The notes: a model not told the origin generated them from the letters alone. A stretch of 64,000 nt of DNA from Candidatus Methanosuratincola sp. (GCA_037478935.1 JBBFLR010000004.1:1-64000); one strand, 5' to 3'; shown: positions 33,258 to 42,285, numbered from the stretch's first letter. A program made the numbers and translations.

Positions 33258-34229
33258 ATGAAGTATCTCGTTAGGCGACTCATATACATGATACCGCTGA
33301 TACTCGGTATATCGATTGTTGTCTTCATGGTTATGTATGCCGCGGGTGACCCTATACAGATAGCGACTGCAGGGAACCCCAGCATCACAGAAGCCCAAAG
33401 GCAGTTCTTGAGGGAGTATTACGGGCTCACTGACCCAGTACCAGTCCAGTATCTGCGGTGGCTTGACCACTTCCTGCACTTCGACTTCGGGAAGTCTCTC
33501 TATGGCGGCAAGCCTGTGAACGAGATCATATCTATCTACTTCTGGGAGACGCTCAAGCTTCAGCTTGTCTCGATAATCTTGGCATTCGCAATATCGATCC
33601 CGATCGGAATCTACTCTGCGGTGAAGCAGAGGTCTTGGTTTGATTATCTCTTCTCAGGAATATCCATTGCAGGGGTTTCATTCCCGGTCTTCTTCTTGGG
33701 TATCATATTCATCCTCGTCTTCTCTTACCAGCTCGGATGGTTGCCCTCCGCAGGCGCGCACGGCGCACCGCAGCTCTGGCCTGTATTCGGGATTCAGCAT
33801 CCCTTGCTGGACGAGCTAGCCCATCTAGTAATGCCTGCCACTGTACTGACCCTCGCCGGTCTGGCCTATAACACGCGCCTTCTCAGGGCAGGGATGCTGG
33901 AAGTCCTGAGGCAGGACTATATAATGGCAGCAAGGGCTAGTGGCATACCCGAGAGGAGGATACTCTTCAAGTATGCCCTCAAGAATGCGATCATGCCGCT
34001 GATAACCTTGCTGGGAATGTCAATCGGTTTTGCAATAGCGGGTGCCCCTGCGACCGAAACCGTCTTTAGCTGGCCGGGGCTGGGTCGTGCCTACGTTACG
34101 GCAGCATCAAGGCTCGACTTTCCCCTGATCATGGGGATCACTATGATCATCACAATCATGATCCTCGTTGCGAACCTGATAACTGATATCTCGTATGCTG
34201 CGATTGATCCGAGGATATCGATAGATTAG
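33258..34229 (+). CDS. Oligopeptide-type ABC transporter permease (DppB/OppB)
   Basis: The 323-residue protein has MKYLVRRLIYMIPLILGISI as its first membrane helix, the large external loop (YYGLTDPVPVQYLRWLDHFL), and the EAA loop RASGIPERRILFKYALKNAI contacting the ATPases. Six membrane helices are expected. The frame is open further up (ATG 33249, TTG 33240); ATG 33258 matches the family N-terminus. It is the first gene of a B-C-D-F operon followed by the binding protein. Confidence 0.92.
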   Translation: MKYLVRRLIYMIPLILGISIVVFMVMYAAGDPIQIATAGNPSITEAQRQFLREYYGLTDPVPVQYLRWLDHFLHFDFGKSLYGGKPVNEIISIYFWETLKLQLVSIILAFAISIPIGIYSAVKQRSWFDYLFSGISIAGVSFPVFFLGIIFILVFSYQLGWLPSAGAHGAPQLWPVFGIQHPLLDELAHLVMPATVLTLAGLAYNTRLLRAGMLEVLRQDYIMAARASGIPERRILFKYALKNAIMPLITLLGMSIGFAIAGAPATETVFSWPGLGRAYVTAASRLDFPLIMGITMIITIMILVANLITDISYAAIDPRISID

Positions 34230-34239
34230 GTGAAGGATA

Positions 34240-35202
34240 ATGGTGCGTCTAGCTCTTAGGGATAGGGTAAACAGCGAAGCTCAGGAAAGGCGTTCGGCGA
34301 GCCAGTGGGCAGTTGCTTGGCGCAGGTTCAAGAAGCACAAGTCAGGTCTGTTTGGGCTTGGGATGATTGTAGCCCTCGTGCTGGTCGCAATATTTCACTC
34401 CTTCATAGCTCCCTATCCTGCGAGGCCTGACCCTGGCGCTTTCTCGCCTCTCTATGAAGGAGAGGCAGGGCAGCCCCCTTCATGGAAACATCCCTTCGGC
34501 ACTACTATAATGGGTACTGACGTGTTCAGCGAGCTCGTCCACGGGACAGTCTACACGTTGTACGTTGCAATAGGGACCACTCTGATAGCGATGCTCATCA
34601 CAGTGGTAGTGGGCATCTCATCCGGGTATTTGGGAAGGAAGGTCGATGATGTGCTTATGCGCATAACCGAGGTGTTCCTCGTCTTCCCGTCTCTACTGCT
34701 GATACTTGTATTTGCGAGGATCTACCAACTTGTAAACCCCGAGCCGTTCTGGAACGTTTTGGGGATATCCATACCGGTCAACCTGACTATGATCGTGATT
34801 ATTGTCGCCGTGTTCGCATGGGCAGGCAACGCGAGGGTCATTAGGGGTGAGGTGATGGCCCTCAAGGAAAAGGAGTTCATCCAAGCCGCTAAGAGCCTGG
34901 GCGCCGGCTCGAGATGGATAATGCTCAGGCACATATTCCCCAACATATTGCCACAGGTTATTGTTATCGCTACGCTGACGATGGCATCCGCGGTCCTGAT
35001 TGAGGCAGTGGTGTCCTTCCTGGGATTTGGAGATCCTAACACCATTACTTGGGGAAGGATGATGGAGGAGAGCTTCCAAGATATGAGCACAACTTGGTGG
35101 GCTGAAGTATTCCCAGGTCTTGCGGTCTTCTTCACGGTGCTCGCATTTAACCTTATGGGCGATGGCATATCTGATGCGTTGAACCCGAGGCTGAGGGAGT
35201 GA
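34240..35202 (+). CDS. Oligopeptide-type ABC transporter permease (DppC/OppC)
   Basis: The 320-residue protein has an N-terminal cytoplasmic tail, a first helix at about residues 36-56 and the HPFGTTIMGTDVFSELVHG periplasm-facing motif typical of DppC (GTDxxGRD type). The EAA loop is AAKSLGAGSRWIMLRHIFPN, and the C-terminus is LMGDGISDALNPRLRE. GGTGA precedes the ATG. It pairs with DppB to form the translocation pore. Confidence 0.93.
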   Translation: MVRLALRDRVNSEAQERRSASQWAVAWRRFKKHKSGLFGLGMIVALVLVAIFHSFIAPYPARPDPGAFSPLYEGEAGQPPSWKHPFGTTIMGTDVFSELVHGTVYTLYVAIGTTLIAMLITVVVGISSGYLGRKVDDVLMRITEVFLVFPSLLLILVFARIYQLVNPEPFWNVLGISIPVNLTMIVIIVAVFAWAGNARVIRGEVMALKEKEFIQAAKSLGAGSRWIMLRHIFPNILPQVIVIATLTMASAVLIEAVVSFLGFGDPNTITWGRMMEESFQDMSTTWWAEVFPGLAVFFTVLAFNLMGDGISDALNPRLRE

Positions 35203-35204
35203 CC

Positions 35205-36173
35205 ATGGATCTTTTGCAGGTAAACGACCTTAAGACATACTTCTTCACGGAGGCAGGAGTTGTAAAGGCAGTCGATGGCATCTCTTTCAACGTAGAGAAG
35301 GGGTGCACAGTTGGGCTTGTGGGCGAGAGCGGGAGTGGGAAGTCAGTGACTGCCCAGTCTGTACTGCGGATTGTCCCTAAGCCTGGAAAGATTATCGGCG
35401 GTAAGATATTCTTCAATGGGGAGGACATCCTTGCTAAGAAGGAGGAAGAGATGCGTTCATACCGCGGTAAAAAGATAAGCCTAATCTTCCAGGATCCTAC
35501 GAGCTCCCTGAATCCGGTGTTTACAATCGGTACTCAGTTGGTCGAAATAGTGAGGCAGCATAAGGAAGTCAGCAAAAGCGATGCTGCCGAGGAAGTGATC
35601 AAAGCGCTTAGGCTTGTCCGGCTCCCTGATCCTGAGGAGGCTTTGAGACGCTACCCCCACCAATTCAGCGGGGGGATGAAGCAGAGGATCTGCATTGCAA
35701 GGGCCCTCCTGCTCAACCCTGAACTGCTGTTTGCGGATGAGCCTACTACCAATCTCGATGTTACGATACAGGCGCAGATAATCAACCTGCTAATTGAACT
35801 CCAAAAGAACATTGGTCTCACTTTAGTAATGATAACCCACGACATGGGCATTGTCACACAGATGTGCAAGTGCGTCGTAGTCCTTTATGCAGGCAACGTA
35901 ATGGAGATCGGCAGCATAGAACAGATCTTCCAGATGCCGCACCCTTACACTGAAGCCCTGCTCAAGGCAGTGCCGAGGCTGGATCAGACGAGGAGGCTGA
36001 TTTCCATACCCGGAAACATACCGAACCTGATCAACCCCCCGTCCGGCTGCAGGTTCCATCCCCGCTGCCAGTACGCAACCGAGAAGTGCAAGGCGGAGGT
36101 TCCACAGCTTGTGGACGTCGGTGATGGTCACATGATTTCGTGCCATCGCTGGCGCGAACTTAATGGAGGCTAG
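35205..36173 (+). CDS. Oligopeptide-type ABC transporter ATP-binding protein (DppD)
   Basis: The 322-residue ABC ATPase has Walker A GESGSGKS, signature FSGGMKQRICIARALLL and Walker B LLFADEPTTNLDVTIQAQ. A C-terminal oligopeptide-transporter domain carries CRFHPRCQYATEKCK, whose cysteines hold an Fe-S cluster in some family members. ATG 35205 follows GGGAG by six bases. The last part of the gene contains a 70-base stretch identical to dppF. Confidence 0.93.
   Translation: MDLLQVNDLKTYFFTEAGVVKAVDGISFNVEKGCTVGLVGESGSGKSVTAQSVLRIVPKPGKIIGGKIFFNGEDILAKKEEEMRSYRGKKISLIFQDPTSSLNPVFTIGTQLVEIVRQHKEVSKSDAAEEVIKALRLVRLPDPEEALRRYPHQFSGGMKQRICIARALLLNPELLFADEPTTNLDVTIQAQIINLLIELQKNIGLTLVMITHDMGIVTQMCKCVVVLYAGNVMEIGSIEQIFQMPHPYTEALLKAVPRLDQTRRLISIPGNIPNLINPPSGCRFHPRCQYATEKCKAEVPQLVDVGDGHMISCHRWRELNGG
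36029..36098 (+). repeat. 70-bp tract identical to 37032-37101 (copy in dppD)
   Basis: From GATCAACCCC to GGCGGAG the two sites match at every base, including wobble positions, while the genes around them differ strongly. It encodes the Fe-S/oligopeptide domain segment INPPSGCRFHPRCQYATEK. Gene conversion between dppD and dppF is the simplest explanation. Confidence 0.85.
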
Positions 36174-36177
36174 GACA

Positions 36178-37170
36178 ATGGAGACGATTCTTGAAGTGAG
36201 AGATCTCGTGAAGTATTTCCCTGTGTACTCCCGCGGGATATTCATGAAGAAAGTGGTGGGTAACGTCCACGCAGTAGATCACATAAGCTTCGAAGTGCGC
36301 AAAGGTGAGACCGTGGGGCTGGTCGGAGAAAGCGGTTGCGGGAAGACGACCACTGGAAAGCTCATCCTGAATCTCGAAAAAGCCACCTCGGGCGAGGTCA
36401 AATTTGAGGGTATTGATGTACTGAAGGCATTTGAAAAGGGCAGCAATGAGGAAAAGTCTCGCCTTAGAAGATCGATGCAGATGGTATTCCAGAATCCCTA
36501 CGCTTCATTGGATCCCAGGATGACGATATACGACATTATCAGTGAGCCGTTCAAGATACACCGCCATATACCGAAAGAGGAATGGGAAAACAGGGTCTAC
36601 AAGCTGCTCTCTATGGTCGGTCTGGAGTCATACCATGCCGAAAGGTACCCCCACGAGTTCAGCGGAGGCCAGCGGCAGAGGATCTGCATTGCCAGGGCGA
36701 TCGCAGTCGAACCGAAGTTTATAGTGGCAGACGAACCCGTCTCGTCCTTGGATGTTTCGATAAGGGCGCAGATCCTGAACCTGATGATGGATCTGCAGAA
36801 AGACTTGGGGATATCATACCTCTACATATCCCATGACCTGAGCTCCGTGCGTCAGATATCTCACCGTGTAGTGGTCATGTACCTCGGCGAGATAGTTGAG
36901 TCTGCACCTGCGGAAAAGCTCTTCGAACACCCGTTGCACCCGTATACCCGCGCTCTGATCTCAGCCGTGCCTATACCTGACCCCGCCAGGAAAATGGACG
37001 TGATCCTCCTTCCGGGGGAGGTCCCCAGCCCGATCAACCCCCCGTCCGGCTGCAGGTTCCATCCCCGCTGCCAGTACGCAACCGAGAAGTGCAAGGCGGA
37101 GAAGCCTAAGCTCGAGGAAATCGACAAGGATCATTTCGTGGCTTGCCATTACGCATTTAACTTCATGTGA
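36178..37170 (+). CDS. Oligopeptide-type ABC transporter ATP-binding protein (DppF)
   Basis: The 330-residue ABC ATPase has Walker A GESGCGKT, signature FSGGQRQRICIARAIAV and Walker B FIVADEPVSSLDVSIRAQ, and ends in the same Cys-rich oligopeptide domain as DppD. GGAGG, lying inside the end of dppD, precedes ATG 36178 by eight bases; ATG 36163 is an upstream alternative. It forms the second half of the heterodimeric motor. Confidence 0.93.
   Translation: METILEVRDLVKYFPVYSRGIFMKKVVGNVHAVDHISFEVRKGETVGLVGESGCGKTTTGKLILNLEKATSGEVKFEGIDVLKAFEKGSNEEKSRLRRSMQMVFQNPYASLDPRMTIYDIISEPFKIHRHIPKEEWENRVYKLLSMVGLESYHAERYPHEFSGGQRQRICIARAIAVEPKFIVADEPVSSLDVSIRAQILNLMMDLQKDLGISYLYISHDLSSVRQISHRVVVMYLGEIVESAPAEKLFEHPLHPYTRALISAVPIPDPARKMDVILLPGEVPSPINPPSGCRFHPRCQYATEKCKAEKPKLEEIDKDHFVACHYAFNFM
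37032..37101 (+). repeat. 70-bp tract identical to 36029-36098 (copy in dppF)
   Basis: Second copy of the exact repeat shared with dppD, in the same relative place of the C-terminal domain. Immediately outside it the codons diverge (PNL versus PSP before, VPQ versus KPK after). Confidence 0.85.
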
Positions 37171-37237
37171 TCTTGATCGGAATGCCGTTTTTTGCTCTCT
37201 CTTAGTTTTACTGATTATTTTTACATAGTTTTATGGT

Positions 37238-37298
37238 AGTTTTTAAATAGGTTCTGCTTCTATAATTTATCAACTACACAAAGTGTGTAGATTGGTGA
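37238..37298 (+). promoter_or_regulatory. Promoter and palindromic leader element of the binding-protein gene
   Basis: TTTTTAAATAGG near 37238-37249 is a likely TATA box, giving the binding protein its own transcript besides the operon. Between it and the ATG lies a perfect palindrome CTACACA-AAG-TGTGTAG (37274-37290), placed where a repressor or an RNA hairpin could act. GGTGA at 37294-37298 is the ribosome site. Confidence 0.45.
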
Positions 37299-37305
37299 AA
37301 TTGAA

Positions 37306-39705
37306 ATGAAATACAAAATTTTTGCAGCTGCAATGCTATTTATATTGCTCGGTTCGATGCTAGCAGTCGCTCCAGTGCCAAAAGTGGAGGCCACGCCTGA
37401 CGGTATCTTCAAGATAACAATGGTGGCTCCAGGAAGCGCAAACCTGCTCAGGCGGCAATGGGGTCTCATCATAGCAAACTCGTTCAAGTCGGTCGGTATC
37501 GATGCCAGAGTTGTATTCTTGGGATGGGGTTCGGTATATGACAGGATCCTCACCCCTGACCCGTCAATGGTTGGCAAGACGTACGATGAAGGTGGCTTCG
37601 ACGCCCTCTTCATTGGCTGGACCCCTGGTTCTCCGGTCGCCCCGTTCGCAGGGTCGTTCCAGATCTACTACAGCGCGAACACACCTCCTAACTCCAACTA
37701 TTTCCTGTGGGATAACCCTGAGTCTGATGCCCTCATAGAGAAGTTCATGACTGAGGGCTATAATGAAGAGGGAATTGAGGCATTCAAGGACTGGCAGTAC
37801 GTCCAGTACATTGACGTCCCGGCGTCCCAGATATTCTTCTCCACTGCGATCTTCACCGCATCGAAAGACATTGACTTCAATGGGTATGAGTGGATATTCG
37901 ACAACCTCGGCCCTGTGCCGCAGTACCTGACCGGTCTTAACGAAGTCGTCCTCGCCACGACTGGTGAGCTGCTGGACATAAACCCGCCGCTCTCGAACTC
38001 TTGGTATGACACCGAGGTCTTCAATGCCATCTTCGACTCGCTCTTCACGCTGAGCTCCGACTATGAATACCTCCCTGGCATATGCACAGTGCTTGAGATC
38101 TCTGAGGACGGAAGCACCTTCACGTACCACCTCAGGGACGACGTCTACTTCCATGACGGGATCAAGATGACCGCCGACGACGTGGTCTTCTCCTTCCTGG
38201 CCTACCTGAACCCGCAGTCCGGCTCGCAGCAGTCCGGATATGAGGCAGGATACATCGGCGATGACATAACCTTCGTCTACGCTGACGGAACAACCTCGAG
38301 ACTGGTTCTTGACCTGAGCGGCGACGAGCCTGTCGCCTACTACCCAGCTCCGGCCAACGTGACCGGCACGAGGCCTGCCAGGATCGAGGCACTCGACGCG
38401 AACACGGTGCAAATTACAATAGCTGAGTTCGGCGGCCTCGGCAAGCCTGTTGCGACCTTCCACCCTGAGGGTGATGGAGTCGCGATCCTGCCGAAGCACG
38501 TGCTGGAAGCGGTACCGTTCGAGGACTGGAAGACCCATCCGTTCAACAGCGGTACTGGGACTTATGAGTCGAACGGCAAGACCTTTTCAGGACCGATCGG
38601 CACCGGCCCGTATGTGTTCAAGAGCTACGACCCTGTTTCAGCACTGGTGACCCTTGAGAAGAACGACAACTACTGGGACAAGGCAAGGCTCGAGTCGGAA
38701 GGATTCTTCACCGTCCAGAAGTTCTACGTAAGGTACATCGTCGAGAAAGACAGCGCGATAGCGGCCCTCAAGAACGGGCAGGTCCACATACTCGACCAGA
38801 ACTACCAGTTGGGCAACGACTACAAGGCAGGCAACTTAGACTTCGCGGCTAACTACGAGCTGAGGGGTTCCGGCATCCAGCAGCTCGGTTACAACATGAG
38901 GCACCCTGTCTTCGGCACTGGCGTCGACACCCCGCTCGGCAAGTCGAACCCTGCGAGGGCAGCCGAAGCTGCGAGGTACGTCCGCCAGGCGATGGACTAC
39001 CTGATACCGAGGCAACTGATCATCGACAACCTCTTGGGCGGATTCGGTGAGCCGGCCGCGGTGCACGTCAACCCCGTCAGCCCATACTACAACTCGAGCA
39101 TTGTTGCAAGAGAGTACAGCCCGGACAAAGCCAAGGAGCTCTTAGCCATGGCTGGGTACGAAGTCGGAGTGACCCCTTCAGGACCTACCGTGTTGTCGAG
39201 CTACCTCCTCGGGCAGCCGATCACATTTGAAGGTACATTCGACATCGATCCAGTGGTCGCTCTGGAGGAGGACGGAATCGTTGCGCTACTGCTAATGAGC
39301 ACCGACAATTCGACTTGGACACCAGTTGCACAGACCGTGGTTAACACAGGTGGATACTACAAGATGAGCTATACGCCGACTCAGACCGGCACCTATTACT
39401 TCAAGGTCCAGCTGACCGGAGTCGGAGCGAAGACCGCTGCTGCTTCAGCAGCATCAGGTCCGACCTACCCGTACGATAGTATTAGCAAAGTCATCGACCC
39501 GCAGACGACCCCGGCCAAGAGCGTAACGGTAATCTCTGTCGACAATGCGATCTCGTCCTACGTCAACCAGGTGAATACACTGAACACAAAGGTCAACGAT
39601 CTGACTGCGCAACTCGCGAATGCCACAAACATGGCATATGCGGGCATAGGACTCGCAATCATAGCATTGATAGTTGCAATCGCCCTCGGAATGAGGAAAA
39701 AATAA
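37306..39705 (+). CDS. Membrane-anchored peptide-binding protein (SBP family 5), apparently circularly permuted
   Basis: The 799-residue protein has a signal peptide (residues 1-29). Residues 34-198 look like the C-terminal end of a normal family-5 binding protein (ANSFKSVGIDARVVFLGWGS, FDALFIGWTPGSP, YSANTPPNSNYFLWDNPESD). Residues 213-618 look like the usual N-terminal and middle parts (TGELLDINPPLSNSWYDTEV, YTYHLRD-type TYHLRDDVYFHDGIKMTADD), and stop at the AKELLAMAGY helix where the missing end would begin. Then come a beta-sandwich-like domain (630-710), a short coiled coil (745-772) and a C-terminal membrane helix (776-795). It captures peptides or similar solutes for the adjacent DppBCDF. 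Confidence 0.85.
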   Translation: MKYKIFAAAMLFILLGSMLAVAPVPKVEATPDGIFKITMVAPGSANLLRRQWGLIIANSFKSVGIDARVVFLGWGSVYDRILTPDPSMVGKTYDEGGFDALFIGWTPGSPVAPFAGSFQIYYSANTPPNSNYFLWDNPESDALIEKFMTEGYNEEGIEAFKDWQYVQYIDVPASQIFFSTAIFTASKDIDFNGYEWIFDNLGPVPQYLTGLNEVVLATTGELLDINPPLSNSWYDTEVFNAIFDSLFTLSSDYEYLPGICTVLEISEDGSTFTYHLRDDVYFHDGIKMTADDVVFSFLAYLNPQSGSQQSGYEAGYIGDDITFVYADGTTSRLVLDLSGDEPVAYYPAPANVTGTRPARIEALDANTVQITIAEFGGLGKPVATFHPEGDGVAILPKHVLEAVPFEDWKTHPFNSGTGTYESNGKTFSGPIGTGPYVFKSYDPVSALVTLEKNDNYWDKARLESEGFFTVQKFYVRYIVEKDSAIAALKNGQVHILDQNYQLGNDYKAGNLDFAANYELRGSGIQQLGYNMRHPVFGTGVDTPLGKSNPARAAEAARYVRQAMDYLIPRQLIIDNLLGGFGEPAAVHVNPVSPYYNSSIVAREYSPDKAKELLAMAGYEVGVTPSGPTVLSSYLLGQPITFEGTFDIDPVVALEEDGIVALLLMSTDNSTWTPVAQTVVNTGGYYKMSYTPTQTGTYYFKVQLTGVGAKTAAASAASGPTYPYDSISKVIDPQTTPAKSVTVISVDNAISSYVNQVNTLNTKVNDLTAQLANATNMAYAGIGLAIIALIVAIALGMRKK

Positions 39706-39728
39706 ACCTCCTTTTTTTTATTTTTTTA
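39706..39728 (+). terminator. T-rich terminator after binding-protein gene
   Basis: Two T runs (eight and seven) follow the stop codon at 39705 within 25 bases. This is the end of the transporter operon. Confidence 0.55.
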
Positions 39729-39787
39729 AGCTTACTTAGTCTACAGGTTTTACAGACAACTAAATATTTTATAAAAGATGAATTTTA

Positions 39788-40126
39788 TTAAATCATAAAT
39801 AGAGTCAATACGAGGCTCTCTACAAATAGTATGATTCCAAGCACGACCATCCTGAGCCCCCTCTTTTCTGGCTTCTCTTTTGCCTCTTTCTTCTGTTCTT
39901 CTCCCTTATCCTCTCTCTTCAGCCTGAGTAGCGCAAACAGCTTGCCATAGGCCACGCTCGACACGAAAAACCCGAGGTAACCGCCAAAAATCAGAACAAT
40001 GCCGCTCAAAAGGAAAATCGTAAGGACGAATGTGTTGAAAAAGCCCCAGCCCAAAAAAGAACCAAGAACGGAAATCGCGATAGCAATGCCGTTAAGGATT
40101 ACGAAGTCCGCGACGAGGATCCTCAA
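39788..40126 (-). CDS. Small membrane protein, unknown function
   Basis: The 112-residue protein has two N-terminal membrane helices (about 5-25 and 30-60), a charged cytoplasmic loop rich in Lys/Glu (RLKREDKGEEQKKEAKEKPE) and a third helix at the C-terminus. No family recognised. It is divergent from the anchored protein at 40195. Confidence 0.55.
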   Translation of the reverse strand: MRILVADFVILNGIAIAISVLGSFLGWGFFNTFVLTIFLLSGIVLIFGGYLGFFVSSVAYGKLFALLRLKREDKGEEQKKEAKEKPEKRGLRMVVLGIILFVESLVLTLFMI

Positions 40127-40194
40127 ATTACAGACCTTCAGGAGAGCCTATATAACCCCGTTCCTAAATGTTTTTTCTGTGATTAGTGGTATCA

Positions 40195-41094
40195 ATGACC
40201 AAAGTGAAACCCAGACATAAAAAGAAGGATCAGTCCTCGAATAAGGCAAAGATAATCGGCATCCTCATAATTGCAGCCTTGGTTGTCTCCACGGTCGGCA
40301 TATTCCTAACTGGCGGGCCGAAGACGACCCCATTGCCCTCGCTCCAAAACTTCAAGGCACAGGCATGGATGGACCTCATACCCGCCGACGCCTTTGAGTT
40401 CAGGTTCTTGAACGTCACGAAGCTCTCAGCCTTTCCAGACCTTCTGTCTTCCACGGTACTTTCCATACCTGATCCCGCGATACAGGTCAACATCTCCGAG
40501 ATTACCTTTGGTATCGATCTCATTGTCTTTAACTACACGGGCGTTTCAATCCTCGGAATCAGGGAAGATGTTAGGGATCGGATCGCCGAGGCATTGCAGA
40601 GTAGCAACATCACACCGTCGTATGTGCGCGACGTTCCAGTCTACAGGATCCCTGCGAGCAACGGTTCGACTTTCCCTGATGCATGGTTGTGTATGTACAA
40701 CAACTCCTTGCTTTACAGCGAGGGGGACTCAGATGCATACTATGCAATAGTCTCGATCATCGAAACCAACCACGTTCTCTTTGATGACGACTCCTACAAG
40801 ACTGGGTATCTCCTCGCCACAGGAGGGGCTGATAGCTTTGTGGTATCGTATTACAAGGCTGACAGCAACCAGTTCGACATATCCTGGGTCATGAGTGCAG
40901 CGTTCGGCACAACCTCGATAGTGAAGCATGACGTCTTCTCCTTTCCTTCTAGGGAGTTGGCGGGCGCCCAGTATTCCTCGGTCGTCAAAAACGTTATAGG
41001 CAACGCCTCAACCGTTTACCTCTCTGGATCTTACATGCTTGCTGTGAATACATACCCCCTCACGGACATACGCCTCGTTCTGATGAGCCTCTGA
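40195..41094 (+). CDS. Exported membrane-anchored protein, unknown function
   Basis: The 299-residue protein has a lysine-rich N-terminus (KPRHKKKDQSSNKAK), one membrane helix (about 20-42) and a long external domain with several N-x-S/T sites. It resembles no family I know. CTATATAA at about 40147-40154 is a probable TATA box. ATG 40195 was taken over GTG 40186. Confidence 0.55.
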   Translation: MTKVKPRHKKKDQSSNKAKIIGILIIAALVVSTVGIFLTGGPKTTPLPSLQNFKAQAWMDLIPADAFEFRFLNVTKLSAFPDLLSSTVLSIPDPAIQVNISEITFGIDLIVFNYTGVSILGIREDVRDRIAEALQSSNITPSYVRDVPVYRIPASNGSTFPDAWLCMYNNSLLYSEGDSDAYYAIVSIIETNHVLFDDDSYKTGYLLATGGADSFVVSYYKADSNQFDISWVMSAAFGTTSIVKHDVFSFPSRELAGAQYSSVVKNVIGNASTVYLSGSYMLAVNTYPLTDIRLVLMSL

Positions 41095-41129
41095 CCTCAT
41101 TCTAGTTTTTATCTTCAACCCGGCAAAGA

Positions 41130-41149
41130 CCCCGTCCGTGAGGGCGGGG
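41130..41149. repeat. GC-rich hairpin CCCCGTCC-GTGA-GGGCGGGG
   Basis: An eight-base-pair stem (one G-T pair) with a GTGA loop, followed by CGGTTCACTAG, stands out in an AT-rich gap after the gene ending at 41094. The shape and flanks recall the terminal hairpins of IS200/IS605-type elements. It could also end transcription. Confidence 0.35.
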
Positions 41150-41207
41150 CGGTTCACTAGGAAAATTATGATAAAAGGATAAATACTTAGAACAATCCCT
41201 TCTGACC

Positions 41208-41612
41208 TTGGTGTTCGCTTTGAGAGACATGCCGCGGCTCGTCCTCCTCATGGTTGTCCTGCAGATCCCTCTAGTCGCCATTGACCTTATCTTGCCCTTC
41301 TTCTCGCCTTTCTTCGAGCAATTCGGGACCTTCGACTTCTTCGCAGCCTACATGTTTGCCTTATTCGACTTCATACTGATATGGGGGTTCAGGTCCGGTG
41401 CAAAGTGGGCCTGGCTCTTCGGTCTCCTCTTCAGCGGCCTCAATGTTGTCATGTATGTTTACATGTACATAGCTAACCCGGTTCTGCTGTACGTGATACC
41501 CCTCTTCCTAAGGGTCACTGTGATGTTCTGCCTCAGGAGCGAAAAGGTCCGAGATTACTTTGACATGACTGGAGAGGCGAGGAAAAAGACGACAAAGCCG
41601 CTCAAGAGATGA
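41208..41612 (+). CDS. Four-helix membrane protein, unknown function
   Basis: The 134-residue protein has four hydrophobic segments (about 10-30, 42-62, 65-85, 88-108) and a basic tail (GEARKKTTKPLKR). It starts at a TTG and overlaps the convergent gene by 11 bases. No family recognised. Confidence 0.55.
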   Translation: MVFALRDMPRLVLLMVVLQIPLVAIDLILPFFSPFFEQFGTFDFFAAYMFALFDFILIWGFRSGAKWAWLFGLLFSGLNVVMYVYMYIANPVLLYVIPLFLRVTVMFCLRSEKVRDYFDMTGEARKKTTKPLKR

Positions 41613-42285
41613 GCGGTATTATCTCACTCTTTATGTAGGAGAGGAACTCGGCGGCCTCAACTTCACTGAATGCGGTCACGACCCCGGTCCTGGTGACGCC
41701 TACCACTATGCCATACTTCCTCGACTTGAACACCATGTACCAGATCCCTCCCCTGGACGAGTAGTCTGAATACAGGATTGTGTTTGCAAGACCCGACCCG
41801 TAGAGTGAGAGCTTTTCGATGTTGGGTATATTCACCCCGTCGAAGAATATGATTTTCGTGTCCTCGGGGTTCTGCTCGTGGAACTTCTTCAGGGTCTCCG
41901 GCTGGATCCTGCTCTCCACTATGCCCCCGACCGAGATGAAGAGGATTTTGCTGAGGAGGTTGGCGATGTTGTTCGCAGCCCTCTTCTTCTCTAGCACGAT
42001 GAGGAAGATCCTCTCCCCGGACTTGAAGAATGTGAATGTGGACTCTGAAGTCTTGACCACTGCCTTCTCCCCGTCGCGGTGGTGCACCGTGAAGACATAG
42101 TCCTGGGACAGGACCCCTTCGATCGAGTCCTGCGACATAGTGAGCTTAATTATCTCTGTGATCAGCGGGATCCTCTCGCCGCCGTAGTCAAACTCCTGCT
42201 CGGTCCGGTAGCCCTTGAGCTTACCTGAGATCGTCCCGAGATCTGTTTCCTCCTTTACAATAAAGACCTTACCGGCCATGACCAT
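41602..42285 (-). CDS. Conserved-looking protein of unknown function, coupled to topoisomerase IB
   Basis: The soluble 227-residue protein has alternating beta strands in the N-terminal 100 residues (VFIVKEETDLGTISGKLKGY, DYVFTVHHRDGEKAVVKTSE) and a C-terminal alpha/beta part. No motif that I recognise. It starts six bases after the topoisomerase stop (ATG 42285; 42279 is also possible), so the two are almost surely co-transcribed. Confidence 0.55.
   Translation of the reverse strand: MVMAGKVFIVKEETDLGTISGKLKGYRTEQEFDYGGERIPLITEIIKLTMSQDSIEGVLSQDYVFTVHHRDGEKAVVKTSESTFTFFKSGERIFLIVLEKKRAANNIANLLSKILFISVGGIVESRIQPETLKKFHEQNPEDTKIIFFDGVNIPNIEKLSLYGSGLANTILYSDYSSRGGIWYMVFKSRKYGIVVGVTRTGVVTAFSEVEAAEFLSYIKSEIIPLIS

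Noticed and set aside
37564-38538. Long minus-strand open frame (324 codons) opposite the peptide-binding protein gene
   Set aside because: No recognisable domain or ribosome site; the plus-strand protein is well supported over the same bases.
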